From an archaeon (lineage in GTDB: Archaea > Thermoproteota > Nitrososphaeria_A > Caldarchaeales > Wolframiiraptoraceae), in assembly GCA_029258815.1 (NCBI GenBank), contig JAPDJZ010000160.1, positions 1 through 25,275 of the forward strand: a stretch of DNA of 25,275 bases. The letters are read 5' to 3'. Of the stretch, positions 13,545 to 21,105 are shown one piece after another (position 1 is the first letter of the stretch; each line of letters opens with the position of its first letter). Below the pieces are notes generated by a model, which was given only the letters and a program-made list of their open reading frames with translations, ran no database searches and was not told the DNA's origin. Both the position numbers and the translations under genes were made by a program.

Positions 13545-14087
13545 ATGGAGTCGATAGCGGTGGGGATTAGCCTAGCGCTCGACTGCTTCTCGGCGGCCTT
13601 CGGAGCGGGGTGCGGCGGGGACGTCGGACGCGGCCAAGCGCTGATCATGGCCTCATCCTTCGGGCTCTTCCAAGCGGGAATGCTTTCGGCGGGATGGGTT
13701 GGCGGAGCCTTCGCCGCCGAGCTCCTCGAATACAACTCGCTGATAGCCTCCGTCCTGCTGATGCTGGCTGGAGCGCATATGATCGTCGAATCCTTCAAGA
13801 GCGGCCGCGAGCCGTGCTGGAAGCGGTTCACCGCCGCCCTCCTCGCGCTCTCGATAGCCACGAGCATCGACGCCCTAACCGCCGGCCTAAGCCTAAGGTT
13901 CCTCGAGCTAAGCTTACTCCCCGCCGCCGCTTCAGCCGGGTTGGCATCCTTCCTCCTAACCCTGCTCGGGTATAGGCTGGGTCTGGGAATCGGGGCGACC
14001 CTGGGGCGGAGAGCCGGAGCGGTCGGGGGATCCGCGCTAATTCTCCTGGCCTTGAAAATTCTCTTGGAAAGCCTTTCACCAGCGTAG
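13545..14087 (+). CDS. mntP: MntP-like manganese efflux pump
   Basis: The 180-residue membrane protein has six predicted helices in two repeats, the MntP (DUF204) design. The two conserved membrane aspartates are present: ALDCFSAAFG near residue 13 and SIATSIDALTAG near residue 109, corresponding to the essential Asp residues of bacterial MntP. The G-rich helices FGLFQAGMLSAGWVGG and the C-terminal GGSALILLALKILLES match the family layout. The substrate (Mn2+) is inferred from the family. GGGGAGG lies directly before the ATG. It is divergent from pelA and followed by an unrelated nucleotidyltransferase gene on the same strand. Confidence 0.85.
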   Translation: MESIAVGISLALDCFSAAFGAGCGGDVGRGQALIMASSFGLFQAGMLSAGWVGGAFAAELLEYNSLIASVLLMLAGAHMIVESFKSGREPCWKRFTAALLALSIATSIDALTAGLSLRFLELSLLPAAASAGLASFLLTLLGYRLGLGIGATLGRRAGAVGGSALILLALKILLESLSPA

Positions 14088-14136
14088 GGCGTGGGAAACC
14101 CATAGATAACGCGAGCGACTAGAGCGTATCGGGAGG

Positions 14137-14817
14137 ATGGAGGTTGAATACGACGAGGCCAGGTGGAGGCTCCTCCGAAGCCTTAGAGCTAGGGCGAGGG
14201 AGCTGATGAAGCCTCTGGCGGCTCGCGGCCTGAACCCCATGGTCTACGGAAGCGTCGCGAGGGGGGACGTGGACGAGGAGAGCGACGTCGACGTCTTCAT
14301 ACCGTATCCGGCGAGCACGGCCATGGTCGAGCTTTATCTGGCGGAGGCCGGGATAAGGGCGTCCGAGAGGCTTCTCGTCCAAGCAACCCCGGGCTACGTT
14401 CCGAAGGCATATCTAGTCATCGACGAATATTCCTCCATCTCGCTTCCGCTTCTCAGGATGAGCGAGGAGGAGCTCGGATTCTACACGCTCGCGGGAAGCC
14501 TAACCCTAAGCGGCCTCGAGAGAGATGTTAGGGTCCCCGGGATAAACAAGGAGCTCATGCTGATAATCCCGACCCCGAGGGGCCACGTCGAGATCCCCGT
14601 CGAGAGAAACATCGAGGAGGCCGCGAAGATCCTAGGGGTCGACCCGAGGATCCTGAGAAACCGGGTTAGGGTCCTTCGGAGGCGGAGGGAGGCGGGTAGG
14701 ACGGGGGTTTACCGGGAGCTCGCCGTCCCCGAGGATAAGACCTTCGAGCAGCTTCTCGAGGAGCTCATGGATCGGGATCCGGCTCTAAGAAGGAGAGCTA
14801 GGAGCACGAGGTTCTGA
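14137..14817 (+). CDS. Predicted nucleotidyltransferase (Pol beta superfamily)
   Basis: The 226-residue protein has a clear nucleotidyltransferase active site at about residues 37-55: VYGSVARGDVDEESDVDVFI, i.e. GS-x(n)-DxD with two metal-binding aspartates. A later conserved block (TPRGHVEIPVERNIEEAAKI) and the basic C-terminus (RVRVLRRRREAGRTGVYREL, then MDRDPALRRRA) fit the archaeal stand-alone predicted nucleotidyltransferases rather than the CCA-adding enzyme. The substrate is unknown. It begins with an ATG preceded by GGGAGG. It sits 40 nt before a radical SAM gene, and an operon is possible, although a TATA-like box between them (GCTTAAGCC) argues for independent initiation. Confidence 0.88.
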   Translation: MEVEYDEARWRLLRSLRARARELMKPLAARGLNPMVYGSVARGDVDEESDVDVFIPYPASTAMVELYLAEAGIRASERLLVQATPGYVPKAYLVIDEYSSISLPLLRMSEEELGFYTLAGSLTLSGLERDVRVPGINKELMLIIPTPRGHVEIPVERNIEEAAKILGVDPRILRNRVRVLRRRREAGRTGVYRELAVPEDKTFEQLLEELMDRDPALRRRARSTRF

Positions 14818-14857
14818 AAAGCTTAAGCCGAGGCACGGCCCTTATCATATCCGGGAT

Positions 14858-16252
14858 TTGAGGACGCTACTTATCCTTCCGCCGACCACGTCAGTCGTAA
14901 AGGAGGTCCTCGGATCGGCAGGGCCGCCTCTGGGACTAGCGTATCTGGCGTCGGTCGCGCGGATGCGCGGCTGGAAGCCCATGATAATCGACGGGCTCGC
15001 CGAGAACCTAACCCCCGACGCGCTCGAGGAGAAGATTAGGAAGTTTAAGCCGGATGTCGTGGGCCTGACGGCGACGACCCCGGCGATCTACGACGCGTAT
15101 GAGGCGGCGAGGATAGCGAAGGAGCTGAACCCGGAGACCTTGGTGATCATCGGAGGCCCTCACGCGACCTTCACGGCCGAGGAGGTCCTAACCGAGTGCA
15201 GGCACGTAGACCTCGTCGTTATGGGCGAGGGCGAGCAAACCTTCAGCGAGATCCTAGAAAAGTATGAGAGGGGCGGAGGGTTCGCGGACGTCCTCGGAAT
15301 AGCCTATAGAAGCGAGGATGGTGTTGTGAAGGTGAATCCCCCGAGGCCGCTCATCAGAAACCTAGACGATGTCCCGATCCCCGCCTACGACCTGCTCCCC
15401 ATGGACAGATACGAGGTGAACGGGGTCAGCTACGCGGCCATAATGACCTCGAGGGGGTGCCCCTATAACTGCGTCTTCTGCTCATCCTCCCTCCAGTTCG
15501 GGAGGAGGTGGAGGGCGCATAGCCCCGAGCGAGTCCTAGAAGAGCTTAGAATCCTGAAGGAGAAGTTCGGGGTTAGGGAGATAGAATTCCTAGACGACAC
15601 CTTCACCCTAGATCAGAAGCGGGCGATAGAGCTTTCGAGGAAGATAGTCGAGGAGGGGCTGGACATATCTTGGAGCGCCTCATCTCGAGTGAACACGTTC
15701 AGCCGGGAGGTGGGCGAGGCCATGCATCGAGCCGGAGCCCACACCGTATACTTCGGGATAGAGTCCGGATCCGAGAGCACGCTGAGGTTCATCGGTAAGG
15801 GGATAACCAAGCGGCAGGCCGTAGACGCCGTGAAAGCCGCCAAGAGCGCGGGCTTAAACGCCCTCGGATCCTTCGTGATAGGATTCCCCTACGAGACCGA
15901 GGAGGATATAAGGAAGACCATAAAGTTCTCGAATAAGGTCGGCGTGGATCTCGCCCAGTTCACCATCGCGACGCCCTACCCGGGGACGAGGCTATGGGAG
16001 ATGGCCGTGGAGAAGGGGCTGCTGCTAACGAGGAACTGGAGAAAGTTCACGACCCTCGACGTCGTCATGCGGAGCCTCTACCTAACCCCGCAGCGGATAA
16101 AGAAGTTCCTCCTCCAAGCCTACCTGGCCTTCTACCTCCACCCGAGGAGGGTTTTGATAGACGTGTTCCGGAATAGGGGCTTCATCCTGAGGCGGGCGAT
16201 ACCCGCGGCCTTCAGGTTCATCAAGCGGGCGATCGCGGGGGCTTGGGAGTAA
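14858..16252 (+). CDS. B12-binding radical SAM protein
   Basis: The 464-residue protein has an N-terminal cobalamin-binding Rossmann domain (about residues 1-150: LLILPPTTSVVKEVLGS, GPPLGLAYLASVARMRGW, VVIIGGPHATF-like IIGGPHATFT and VMGEGEQTF). The radical SAM barrel carries the 4Fe-4S cluster cysteines C201, C205 and C208 in SRGCPYNCVFCSS. The typical EFLDDTFTLD, YFGIESGSE and FVIGFPYETEEDI strands follow. The C-terminal ~70 residues are basic and hydrophobic and may contact a membrane or lipid. The start is TTG; a TATA-like GCTTAAGCC is ~32 nt upstream. This family includes methyltransferases and lipid-modifying enzymes (e.g. GDGT ring synthase-like proteins), but the substrate cannot be decided here. 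Confidence 0.9.
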   Translation: MRTLLILPPTTSVVKEVLGSAGPPLGLAYLASVARMRGWKPMIIDGLAENLTPDALEEKIRKFKPDVVGLTATTPAIYDAYEAARIAKELNPETLVIIGGPHATFTAEEVLTECRHVDLVVMGEGEQTFSEILEKYERGGGFADVLGIAYRSEDGVVKVNPPRPLIRNLDDVPIPAYDLLPMDRYEVNGVSYAAIMTSRGCPYNCVFCSSSLQFGRRWRAHSPERVLEELRILKEKFGVREIEFLDDTFTLDQKRAIELSRKIVEEGLDISWSASSRVNTFSREVGEAMHRAGAHTVYFGIESGSESTLRFIGKGITKRQAVDAVKAAKSAGLNALGSFVIGFPYETEEDIRKTIKFSNKVGVDLAQFTIATPYPGTRLWEMAVEKGLLLTRNWRKFTTLDVVMRSLYLTPQRIKKFLLQAYLAFYLHPRRVLIDVFRNRGFILRRAIPAAFRFIKRAIAGAWE

Positions 16253-16287
16253 TACCTTAAAGTAGCCTGAGAATATACCGGATCGGG

Positions 16288-16665
16288 ATGAGCTCGGACG
16301 ACGGCGAGTACGTGCGGAGGATGGCGGACGCCCTTAGAAGCGGGGCGAGGATGCTCGCAGACCACTGCCCGGTTTGCAACAACCCGCTCTTCGAGATAGG
16401 GGGCCAGATCTGGTGCCTGAAGTGCAATAAGAGGGTGATTAAGGTCAAGGGGGAGGAGGACGTCGAGGACGCCTTAACGAGCGTAACCCTGACCGAGGTC
16501 GTGAAAACCTTGACGGCGAAGGTCGAGGAGCTGAACCTCGTCCTGAAGCGGGCGGCGGATCCCGAGGAGATCGGCAAGCTCGCGGAAACGGTGAAAACCG
16601 TTCTAGAAACCCTGGAGGCCGCGTCCAGGCTCAGAAGGCAGTTCACGAAAGAGGAGGAGTCTTAG
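16288..16665 (+). CDS. UPF0148 / autoantigen p27-type zinc-ribbon protein
   Basis: The 125-residue protein is of the Sjogren's syndrome/scleroderma autoantigen 1 family. A short helix (VRRMADALRSGARMLADHC) leads to a zinc ribbon formed by C27-x2-C30 (HCPVCNNPLFE) and C43-x2-C46 (WCLKCNKRV). A long helical tail of about residues 60-120 follows (EVVKTLTAKVEELNLVLKRA), probably coiled. The archaeal function is unknown. It starts at ATG about 25-30 nt after a TATA-like CCTTAAAGT (leaderless). It is the last gene before the long non-coding origin-like region. Confidence 0.9.
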   Translation: MSSDDGEYVRRMADALRSGARMLADHCPVCNNPLFEIGGQIWCLKCNKRVIKVKGEEDVEDALTSVTLTEVVKTLTAKVEELNLVLKRAADPEEIGKLAETVKTVLETLEAASRLRRQFTKEEES

Positions 16666-17277
16666 CGTAGGAGTTTACGGGATCTCCGGGTTGCAGATGG
16701 TGCGTATTACCTCGGAGATGCCCACGTCAAACCAAGGGGAGCCCCCCGATAGATCCCGAGCCTCCCTTCACAACCGGGTCAAGCCCGGAAACCTACCGAG
16801 CGGAACACCGAGCTTCCCGAATTCTGGTTAGATCGGCCGCGGCCGCCCCAGCTCATCCTCGAATCCCGAGAAAGCCGAACGGCGGAAATCTCCCGGCGCG
16901 GGGCCCTTCTCGGGATTTCCCCTAATTCACAGGCGTTAAGAGCCCGCTTCGAGAAGGCTTAAAATCGCCACCGGCTTCCAGCGGAAAAAGAGGGGTTGCT
17001 TCAACTTCCGGTGAACCGCGAAGATCCGGGAGCCGGAGGACGCCGCGGCGATCTAAGGCGATTAAAATGAAAGTTCACAGGAAGTTCTTCACGCGGCCAA
17101 CACGGCCGGAGGCGGTCTTCTCCGCGCAGCAGCCCCGCCACCCCTCGATTTCCACTGAAATATCCGAGGTCGTCCTCCGCGTCGGCAACTTCTAACAGAT
17201 TATAGCACTTAATCGAAAGAGTTCGTGAATTCAATTCATTAACTTACCTTGCATAGTAACTTAAGGGGCTATTCTAA
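16666..17277. other. Long non-coding region with origin-like elements
   Basis: This 612-nt region between the UPF0148 and orc1/cdc6 genes lacks a convincing gene. From left to right it holds a hairpin with arms GGGATCTCCG (16679-16688) / CGGAGATGCCC (16713-16723), a CCGGG-TCAAG-CCCGG hairpin near 16774-16788, and a perfect 10-bp inverted repeat AATCCCGAGA (16862-16871) / TCTCGGGATT (16908-16917). Then come the ORB-like elements of the putative origin (16975-17160) and an AT-rich tract (about 17190-17277) that includes the orc1 promoter. A minus-strand frame at 17001-17234 is considered spurious. Confidence 0.7.
16975..17160. other. oriC: Putative replication origin (oriC) with ORB elements
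   Basis: Two elements closely match the archaeal origin recognition box: forward TTCCAGCGGAAAAAGAGGGG within 16975-16997, and reverse TTCAGTGGAAATCGAGGGG within 17138-17160. Both have the TTCCAGTGGAAA-like core and a G-string. Two shorter half-like elements lie between them: forward CTTCCGGTGAAC (17005-17016) and reverse CTTCCTGTGAAC (17073-17084). The order is two forward then two reverse, facing a central segment that includes GATTAAAATGA (about 17060-17070). The adjacent initiator gene orc1/cdc6 and the AT-rich flank toward it support an origin. Assignment rests on motif resemblance and position, not on experiment. Confidence 0.7.
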
Positions 17278-18570
17278 ATGGAATCTAAAAACAGCAAGAG
17301 AGCTGAAGGGGCTTTCCAGTCGAAAGGAGGGGGTGGAGCGGATCCCCTCGGCGAGGTTCTTAGGAGGGCTCTTCAGAGGCCGCGGATCTTCAGGGACAGG
17401 AATGTCATGAGATCCGACTACGTGCCGGATAGGCTTCCGCATAGGGACGAGCACATCCGGAGGCTCGGGGAGATCCTTGCTCCCGCGCTGAGCCTTTCGA
17501 AGCCCAGCAACGTCTTCATCTACGGTAAGACCGGAACCGGGAAGACCGCCGTCGTGAGGTACGTCTTCAAGCGCTTCCGAGAAGTCGTCGAGAGGGAGAA
17601 CCTCCCGCTGGTCTTCGCCTATATCAATTGCAGGATCTCGGGAACCGAGTACAGGGTTTTGGCCGAGCTCTGCGAGAGCATAGGGGTCAAGGTTCCCTTC
17701 ACGGGGCTTTCGAAGGCCGAGGTCTTCTCGAGGCTCAGGCGCGGGCTCAGGGAGAAGGGAGTTCTCCTCGTGGCCTGCTTCGACGAGATAGACGCCCTCG
17801 TGAAGAGCTACGGCGACAACCTGCTCTACGAGCTTTCTAGGATAAACGAGGGGGCGGAGGAGTGCGGCCTCGCCATGATCGGAACCTCGAACGACCTCCA
17901 CTTCAAGGACTACCTCGACCCGAGGGTTCTAAGCAGCCTGAGCGAGGAGGAGCTCGTCTTCCACCCATACACGGCCACGGAGCTAATCGACATCCTAACC
18001 GAGAGGGCCAGGCTCGCCTTCAGGGAGGGCGCCGTCCCACAAGCCGTGATAAACCTCTGCGCCGCCCTAGCAGCGGCCGAGCATGGAGATGCGAGGAGGG
18101 CCATAGATCTCCTTAGGGTTGCGGCCGAGGTCGCTGAGCGCAATGGCGATTCGATCGTGGAGGAGAGGCACGTGAGGTTGGCCCAGAGCATGATCGAGCG
18201 GGGGAGGGTTTTCGAGGCCCTATCCACCCTGCCGCTTCACAGCAAGCTCGTTCTAGCGGCCCTGCTGCTTCTAGCCAAGAACGGGGTTCCGAACCCGATC
18301 TCCGGGATGATCTACCAGACGTATAGGGAGGTTTGCGGCCGGATCGGGGTCGAGCCTCTAACCGATAGGAGAGTGAGCAGCCTGATCTCGGAGCTCGACA
18401 TGCTCGGGGTCGTTAAGAGCGATCTGGTGAACATGGGGAGGCGGGGCAGGACTAGGAAGATCTCGCTCCTAACCCCGGTCGAGGAGGTCGAGGAGGTAAT
18501 GGAGAGCGACGAGCTCCTGGCCTCGCTCCTAAGCCATACCCCGGCCTCAATCGATAAGTGGAGGAAATGA
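17278..18570 (+). CDS. orc1/cdc6: Orc1/Cdc6 replication initiator
   Basis: The 430-residue AAA+ ATPase binds ORBs and recruits the MCM helicase. A basic N-terminal extension (about 1-35) precedes PRIFRDRNVMRSDYVPDRLP, the typical Orc1/Cdc6 entry. Walker A is YGKTGTGKT (about 82-90), Walker B LLVACFDEIDAL (about 163-174), sensor 1 GTSND (about 202-206), and the initiator-type DPRVLSSLSEEELVFHPY follows. The C-terminal winged helix covers roughly residues 330-410 (LPLHSKLVLAALLLLAKNG to LDMLGVVKSDLV). It is preceded by the putative origin and an AT-rich promoter region and followed by the DP1 gene on the same strand. The start at ATG 17278 fits the usual length. Confidence 0.96.
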   Translation: MESKNSKRAEGAFQSKGGGGADPLGEVLRRALQRPRIFRDRNVMRSDYVPDRLPHRDEHIRRLGEILAPALSLSKPSNVFIYGKTGTGKTAVVRYVFKRFREVVERENLPLVFAYINCRISGTEYRVLAELCESIGVKVPFTGLSKAEVFSRLRRGLREKGVLLVACFDEIDALVKSYGDNLLYELSRINEGAEECGLAMIGTSNDLHFKDYLDPRVLSSLSEEELVFHPYTATELIDILTERARLAFREGAVPQAVINLCAALAAAEHGDARRAIDLLRVAAEVAERNGDSIVEERHVRLAQSMIERGRVFEALSTLPLHSKLVLAALLLLAKNGVPNPISGMIYQTYREVCGRIGVEPLTDRRVSSLISELDMLGVVKSDLVNMGRRGRTRKISLLTPVEEVEEVMESDELLASLLSHTPASIDKWRK

Positions 18571-18674
18571 GCCCCATATCCCTCAAGCCGGCCAAAATAC
18601 CGGCGGTATCTCCCTAGCCGCTTCCCCGGAATATCCTTATTCGGCGGGGATCTCTACTAGCTTAGGACGCCGCC

Positions 18675-20141
18675 TTGCGGGAAGCCTTGACCAGAAGGCT
18701 AGTCGATAGGGCCATGCGGAGAGGCTATACGCTAACTAGGAGGGCTCTCGAGCTCCTCCAAGCTTCAGAGCGCCCCATCGAGCTGCTAGATGAGGCCATT
18801 AGGGAGCTTGAGCGCGGGGGGGCGGAGCTTAGGCTGATAGACGAGGAGGTTCTGCGCAGGCTCCTCCCAAAACCGTCCAAAGCCGAGCTTCCGGAAAAGC
18901 CTAAGCGGGTCGAGGAGGACGCGGGGTTAGCGATCGAGGTGGATGATCGCTATCTCGGGGAGTGGAAGATCCGGGGCTCGGCGTCCGAATTCCGGTCATA
19001 CTTCAGGAGCAGATACGAGAGGCTTTCAAAGATTCTGCGAGATAGGCTTGGAGGCGCGTCCGAGCTCAAGTCCATCATCAGGCTTGGCGATGGCCACGAA
19101 GCCTATACCGCGGCCATGATACTCGAGAAGAGGGAGTCGGCTAGGGCTTGGATCCTGAGGGTCGAGGACCCCGGCGCCGAGGCCACGATAATAGTTCCAA
19201 AGGCTGGGGGCTTGGGTGAGCTCGCCGGGAGGGTTCTGCTGGACGCGGTCGCGGGATTCAGGGTCGTGAAGCGGGATAGGAGCCTGATAGCCGAGGAGAT
19301 AGTTCTCCCGGATATTCCGCCTCAGCGGGTGGAGAAGGCCGGGCCGGACGCCTACGCCTGCCTCCTCTCCGACATACACCTAGGGAGCAGGCACTTCAGA
19401 AGAGACCTCTTCGAGAGCTTCCTAGACTGGATAAACCGGGGAAGGGATCCGGAAGCGAGAAGGACTAGAGTCGTGATCGTGGCCGGAGACCTGATCGACG
19501 GGGTGGGGGTCTACCCGGGTCAGGATAAGGAGCTGGAGATGAAATCGGTCGGGAAGCAGCTCGAGCATCTCGCCAAGCTCTTATCCGAGATTCCGGATCG
19601 CGTAGAGCTCATCGTTGGGCCGGGGAACCACGAGCCCCTACAGAAAGCCCTGCCCCAGCCGCCGCTCCCCGAGAAATATCGGAAGATCCTCGAGAGATCC
19701 GGTAAGCGCATCACCTTCGTCGGAAACCCGGCTTGGATAAGAATATGCGGTAGATCATTCCTAGTCTATCATGGTCAAGGCCTCGACGACGTCGTTCAGA
19801 ACGCTCCGGGATTCTCCCACAGCTCCCTCAGCCGGGATGTCGGGGCGGCCCTCGAGCTGCTTCTCAAGCATAGGCATCTCTGCCCGATCTACGGCGGGAG
19901 CACGCCGATACTACCCCTCGGAGAAGACCTTCTAGTAATCCGCGAGGTTCCGCACGTATTCCACTCGGGCCACGTACACGTAGCCTACGCCGGATCCTAT
20001 AGGGGCGTGAGGATAGTCAATTCCGGGACTTGGCAGGAGCAGACCAGCTACCAGCGGAGCGCCGGCCTCGAGCCGACCGTAGGAGTCGCCGTCCTAGTAA
20101 ACCTACGCGACCTCTCGATCAAGGTCAGACGATTCATCTGA
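18675..20141 (+). CDS. polB: DNA polymerase II (family D) small subunit DP1
   Basis: The 488-residue protein is the 3'-5' exonuclease subunit of archaeal replicative polymerase D, the partner of DP2. N-terminal helices are followed by an OB-like region (about 90-210). A calcineurin-like phosphoesterase domain then carries all the metal ligands: LSDIHLGSRH (D233, H235), VAGDLIDGVG (D272), VGPGNHEP (N318, H319), YHGQGLDD (H366) and FHSGHVHVA (H433, H435). The start is TTG at 18675 (a TATA-like CTTATTCGG lies ~40 nt upstream). DP1 next to cdc6 and an origin recalls Pyrococcus. However, no DP2 gene follows here; the next gene is a DUF4349 protein. The length equals the shorter euryarchaeal DP1 proteins. 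Confidence 0.96.
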   Translation: MREALTRRLVDRAMRRGYTLTRRALELLQASERPIELLDEAIRELERGGAELRLIDEEVLRRLLPKPSKAELPEKPKRVEEDAGLAIEVDDRYLGEWKIRGSASEFRSYFRSRYERLSKILRDRLGGASELKSIIRLGDGHEAYTAAMILEKRESARAWILRVEDPGAEATIIVPKAGGLGELAGRVLLDAVAGFRVVKRDRSLIAEEIVLPDIPPQRVEKAGPDAYACLLSDIHLGSRHFRRDLFESFLDWINRGRDPEARRTRVVIVAGDLIDGVGVYPGQDKELEMKSVGKQLEHLAKLLSEIPDRVELIVGPGNHEPLQKALPQPPLPEKYRKILERSGKRITFVGNPAWIRICGRSFLVYHGQGLDDVVQNAPGFSHSSLSRDVGAALELLLKHRHLCPIYGGSTPILPLGEDLLVIREVPHVFHSGHVHVAYAGSYRGVRIVNSGTWQEQTSYQRSAGLEPTVGVAVLVNLRDLSIKVRRFI

Positions 20142-20211
20142 GGCGTTCAGAAGCTAGAACAACCCGTTTTACTCTATGTCATTATATCGGCGCCGGGGAG
20201 TAGGTTAGGCG

Positions 20212-21105
20212 ATGAAGGTGAGGGGAAAGATCATCGCGATAATAGCCGCAGCCGTTATAGCGGCCCTAGCCCTATCTTATGGTATAGGAGTGATTGTGAC
20301 GAGCTTTCTCGCAGCGAGCTACTACGGCCCGATTGCCGAAGAGCGGCTCGCCAAGCCCCTTGAGAAGGCGGGGGGATTTGCGGTCGCGAGGTCGGCGCCT
20401 CCGGCCATTACCACTACGGCCACGACTACGGTGGAGGAGCTCGTAAGGTCTCCGGGGAGGATGCTGATCAAGACCGCGGACTTGGAGGTCGAGGCCGAGG
20501 ATCCGGAGGCGGCCGCGAATAAGGTAATCGCACTGGTCGAGGGCTACGGCGGATACGTCGCTCGGCTCAGCGTCTCCGGCGGCCGATCGGTTACCATGAT
20601 AGTCAAGGTTCCCGAGGAGTGCTTCTACGAGGCGCTCAACGCCATCAAGAGGGTTGGGAGGGTCGTGCGCGAGGAGATAAACGTGAAGGACGTTACCGAG
20701 CAGCACGTGGATCTCGAGGCTAGGCTTAGAAACCTCAGGGCGGAGGAGGAGTGGCTTCTAGCGGCGGTCGATAAGGCGAAGACGGTTCAAGACCTGATAA
20801 TGCTCGAGAAGGAGCTCTGGAGGGTTAGGGGGGAGATCGAGCGGATCGAGGCGCAGCTCAAGAACCTAGAGCGGATGGCGACTTACTCGACCATATCGCT
20901 CTGGATAAAGGCTCCGGAGAAGCCCAGGCCGCCGCCGTCCCCGTACCCCGAGATAGACTTCACGCCCGTAGTCGCCGCTGCGGTGGCAGCCCTGATCTAC
21001 ATAGCCTACGGCCTCGTCTTCCTGATACTCGTCGGGACGCCGCTCGCCGCGCTCGCGTACTTGGGCTACTGGGCCTATCGAAGAGCGTTCAAGAGGAAGA
21101 GCTGA
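20212..21105 (+). CDS. DUF4349 membrane protein
   Basis: The 297-residue membrane-anchored protein has a first hydrophobic segment at about residues 7-35 (IIAIIAAAVIAALALSYGIG). A DUF4349 domain at about 80-240 contains RMLIKTADLEVEAEDPEAAA and VEGYGGYVARLSVSGGRS. Its helical hairpin coiled coil runs from VTEQHVDLEARLRNLRAEEE to GEIERIEAQLKNLERM, then YSTISLWIKAP. The final membrane segment(s) are at about 250-288. The domain probably faces the outside. The function is unknown; the family is common in bacteria and archaea as a surface protein. A TATA-like CATTATATC lies ~30 nt upstream of the ATG. It converges with the HD-domain gene, overlapping by 17 nt. Confidence 0.85.
   Translation: MKVRGKIIAIIAAAVIAALALSYGIGVIVTSFLAASYYGPIAEERLAKPLEKAGGFAVARSAPPAITTTATTTVEELVRSPGRMLIKTADLEVEAEDPEAAANKVIALVEGYGGYVARLSVSGGRSVTMIVKVPEECFYEALNAIKRVGRVVREEINVKDVTEQHVDLEARLRNLRAEEEWLLAAVDKAKTVQDLIMLEKELWRVRGEIERIEAQLKNLERMATYSTISLWIKAPEKPRPPPSPYPEIDFTPVVAAAVAALIYIAYGLVFLILVGTPLAALAYLGYWAYRRAFKRKS

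Noticed and set aside
16679..16970. RNase P or H/ACA RNA in the region before the origin
   Set aside because: Hairpins are present, but the conserved RNase P motifs and a properly placed ACA box were not found.
17001..17234. Minus-strand 77-codon frame inside the origin-like region
   Set aside because: It covers the ORB elements and AT-rich tract, has no promoter or ribosome site, and has unconvincing composition.
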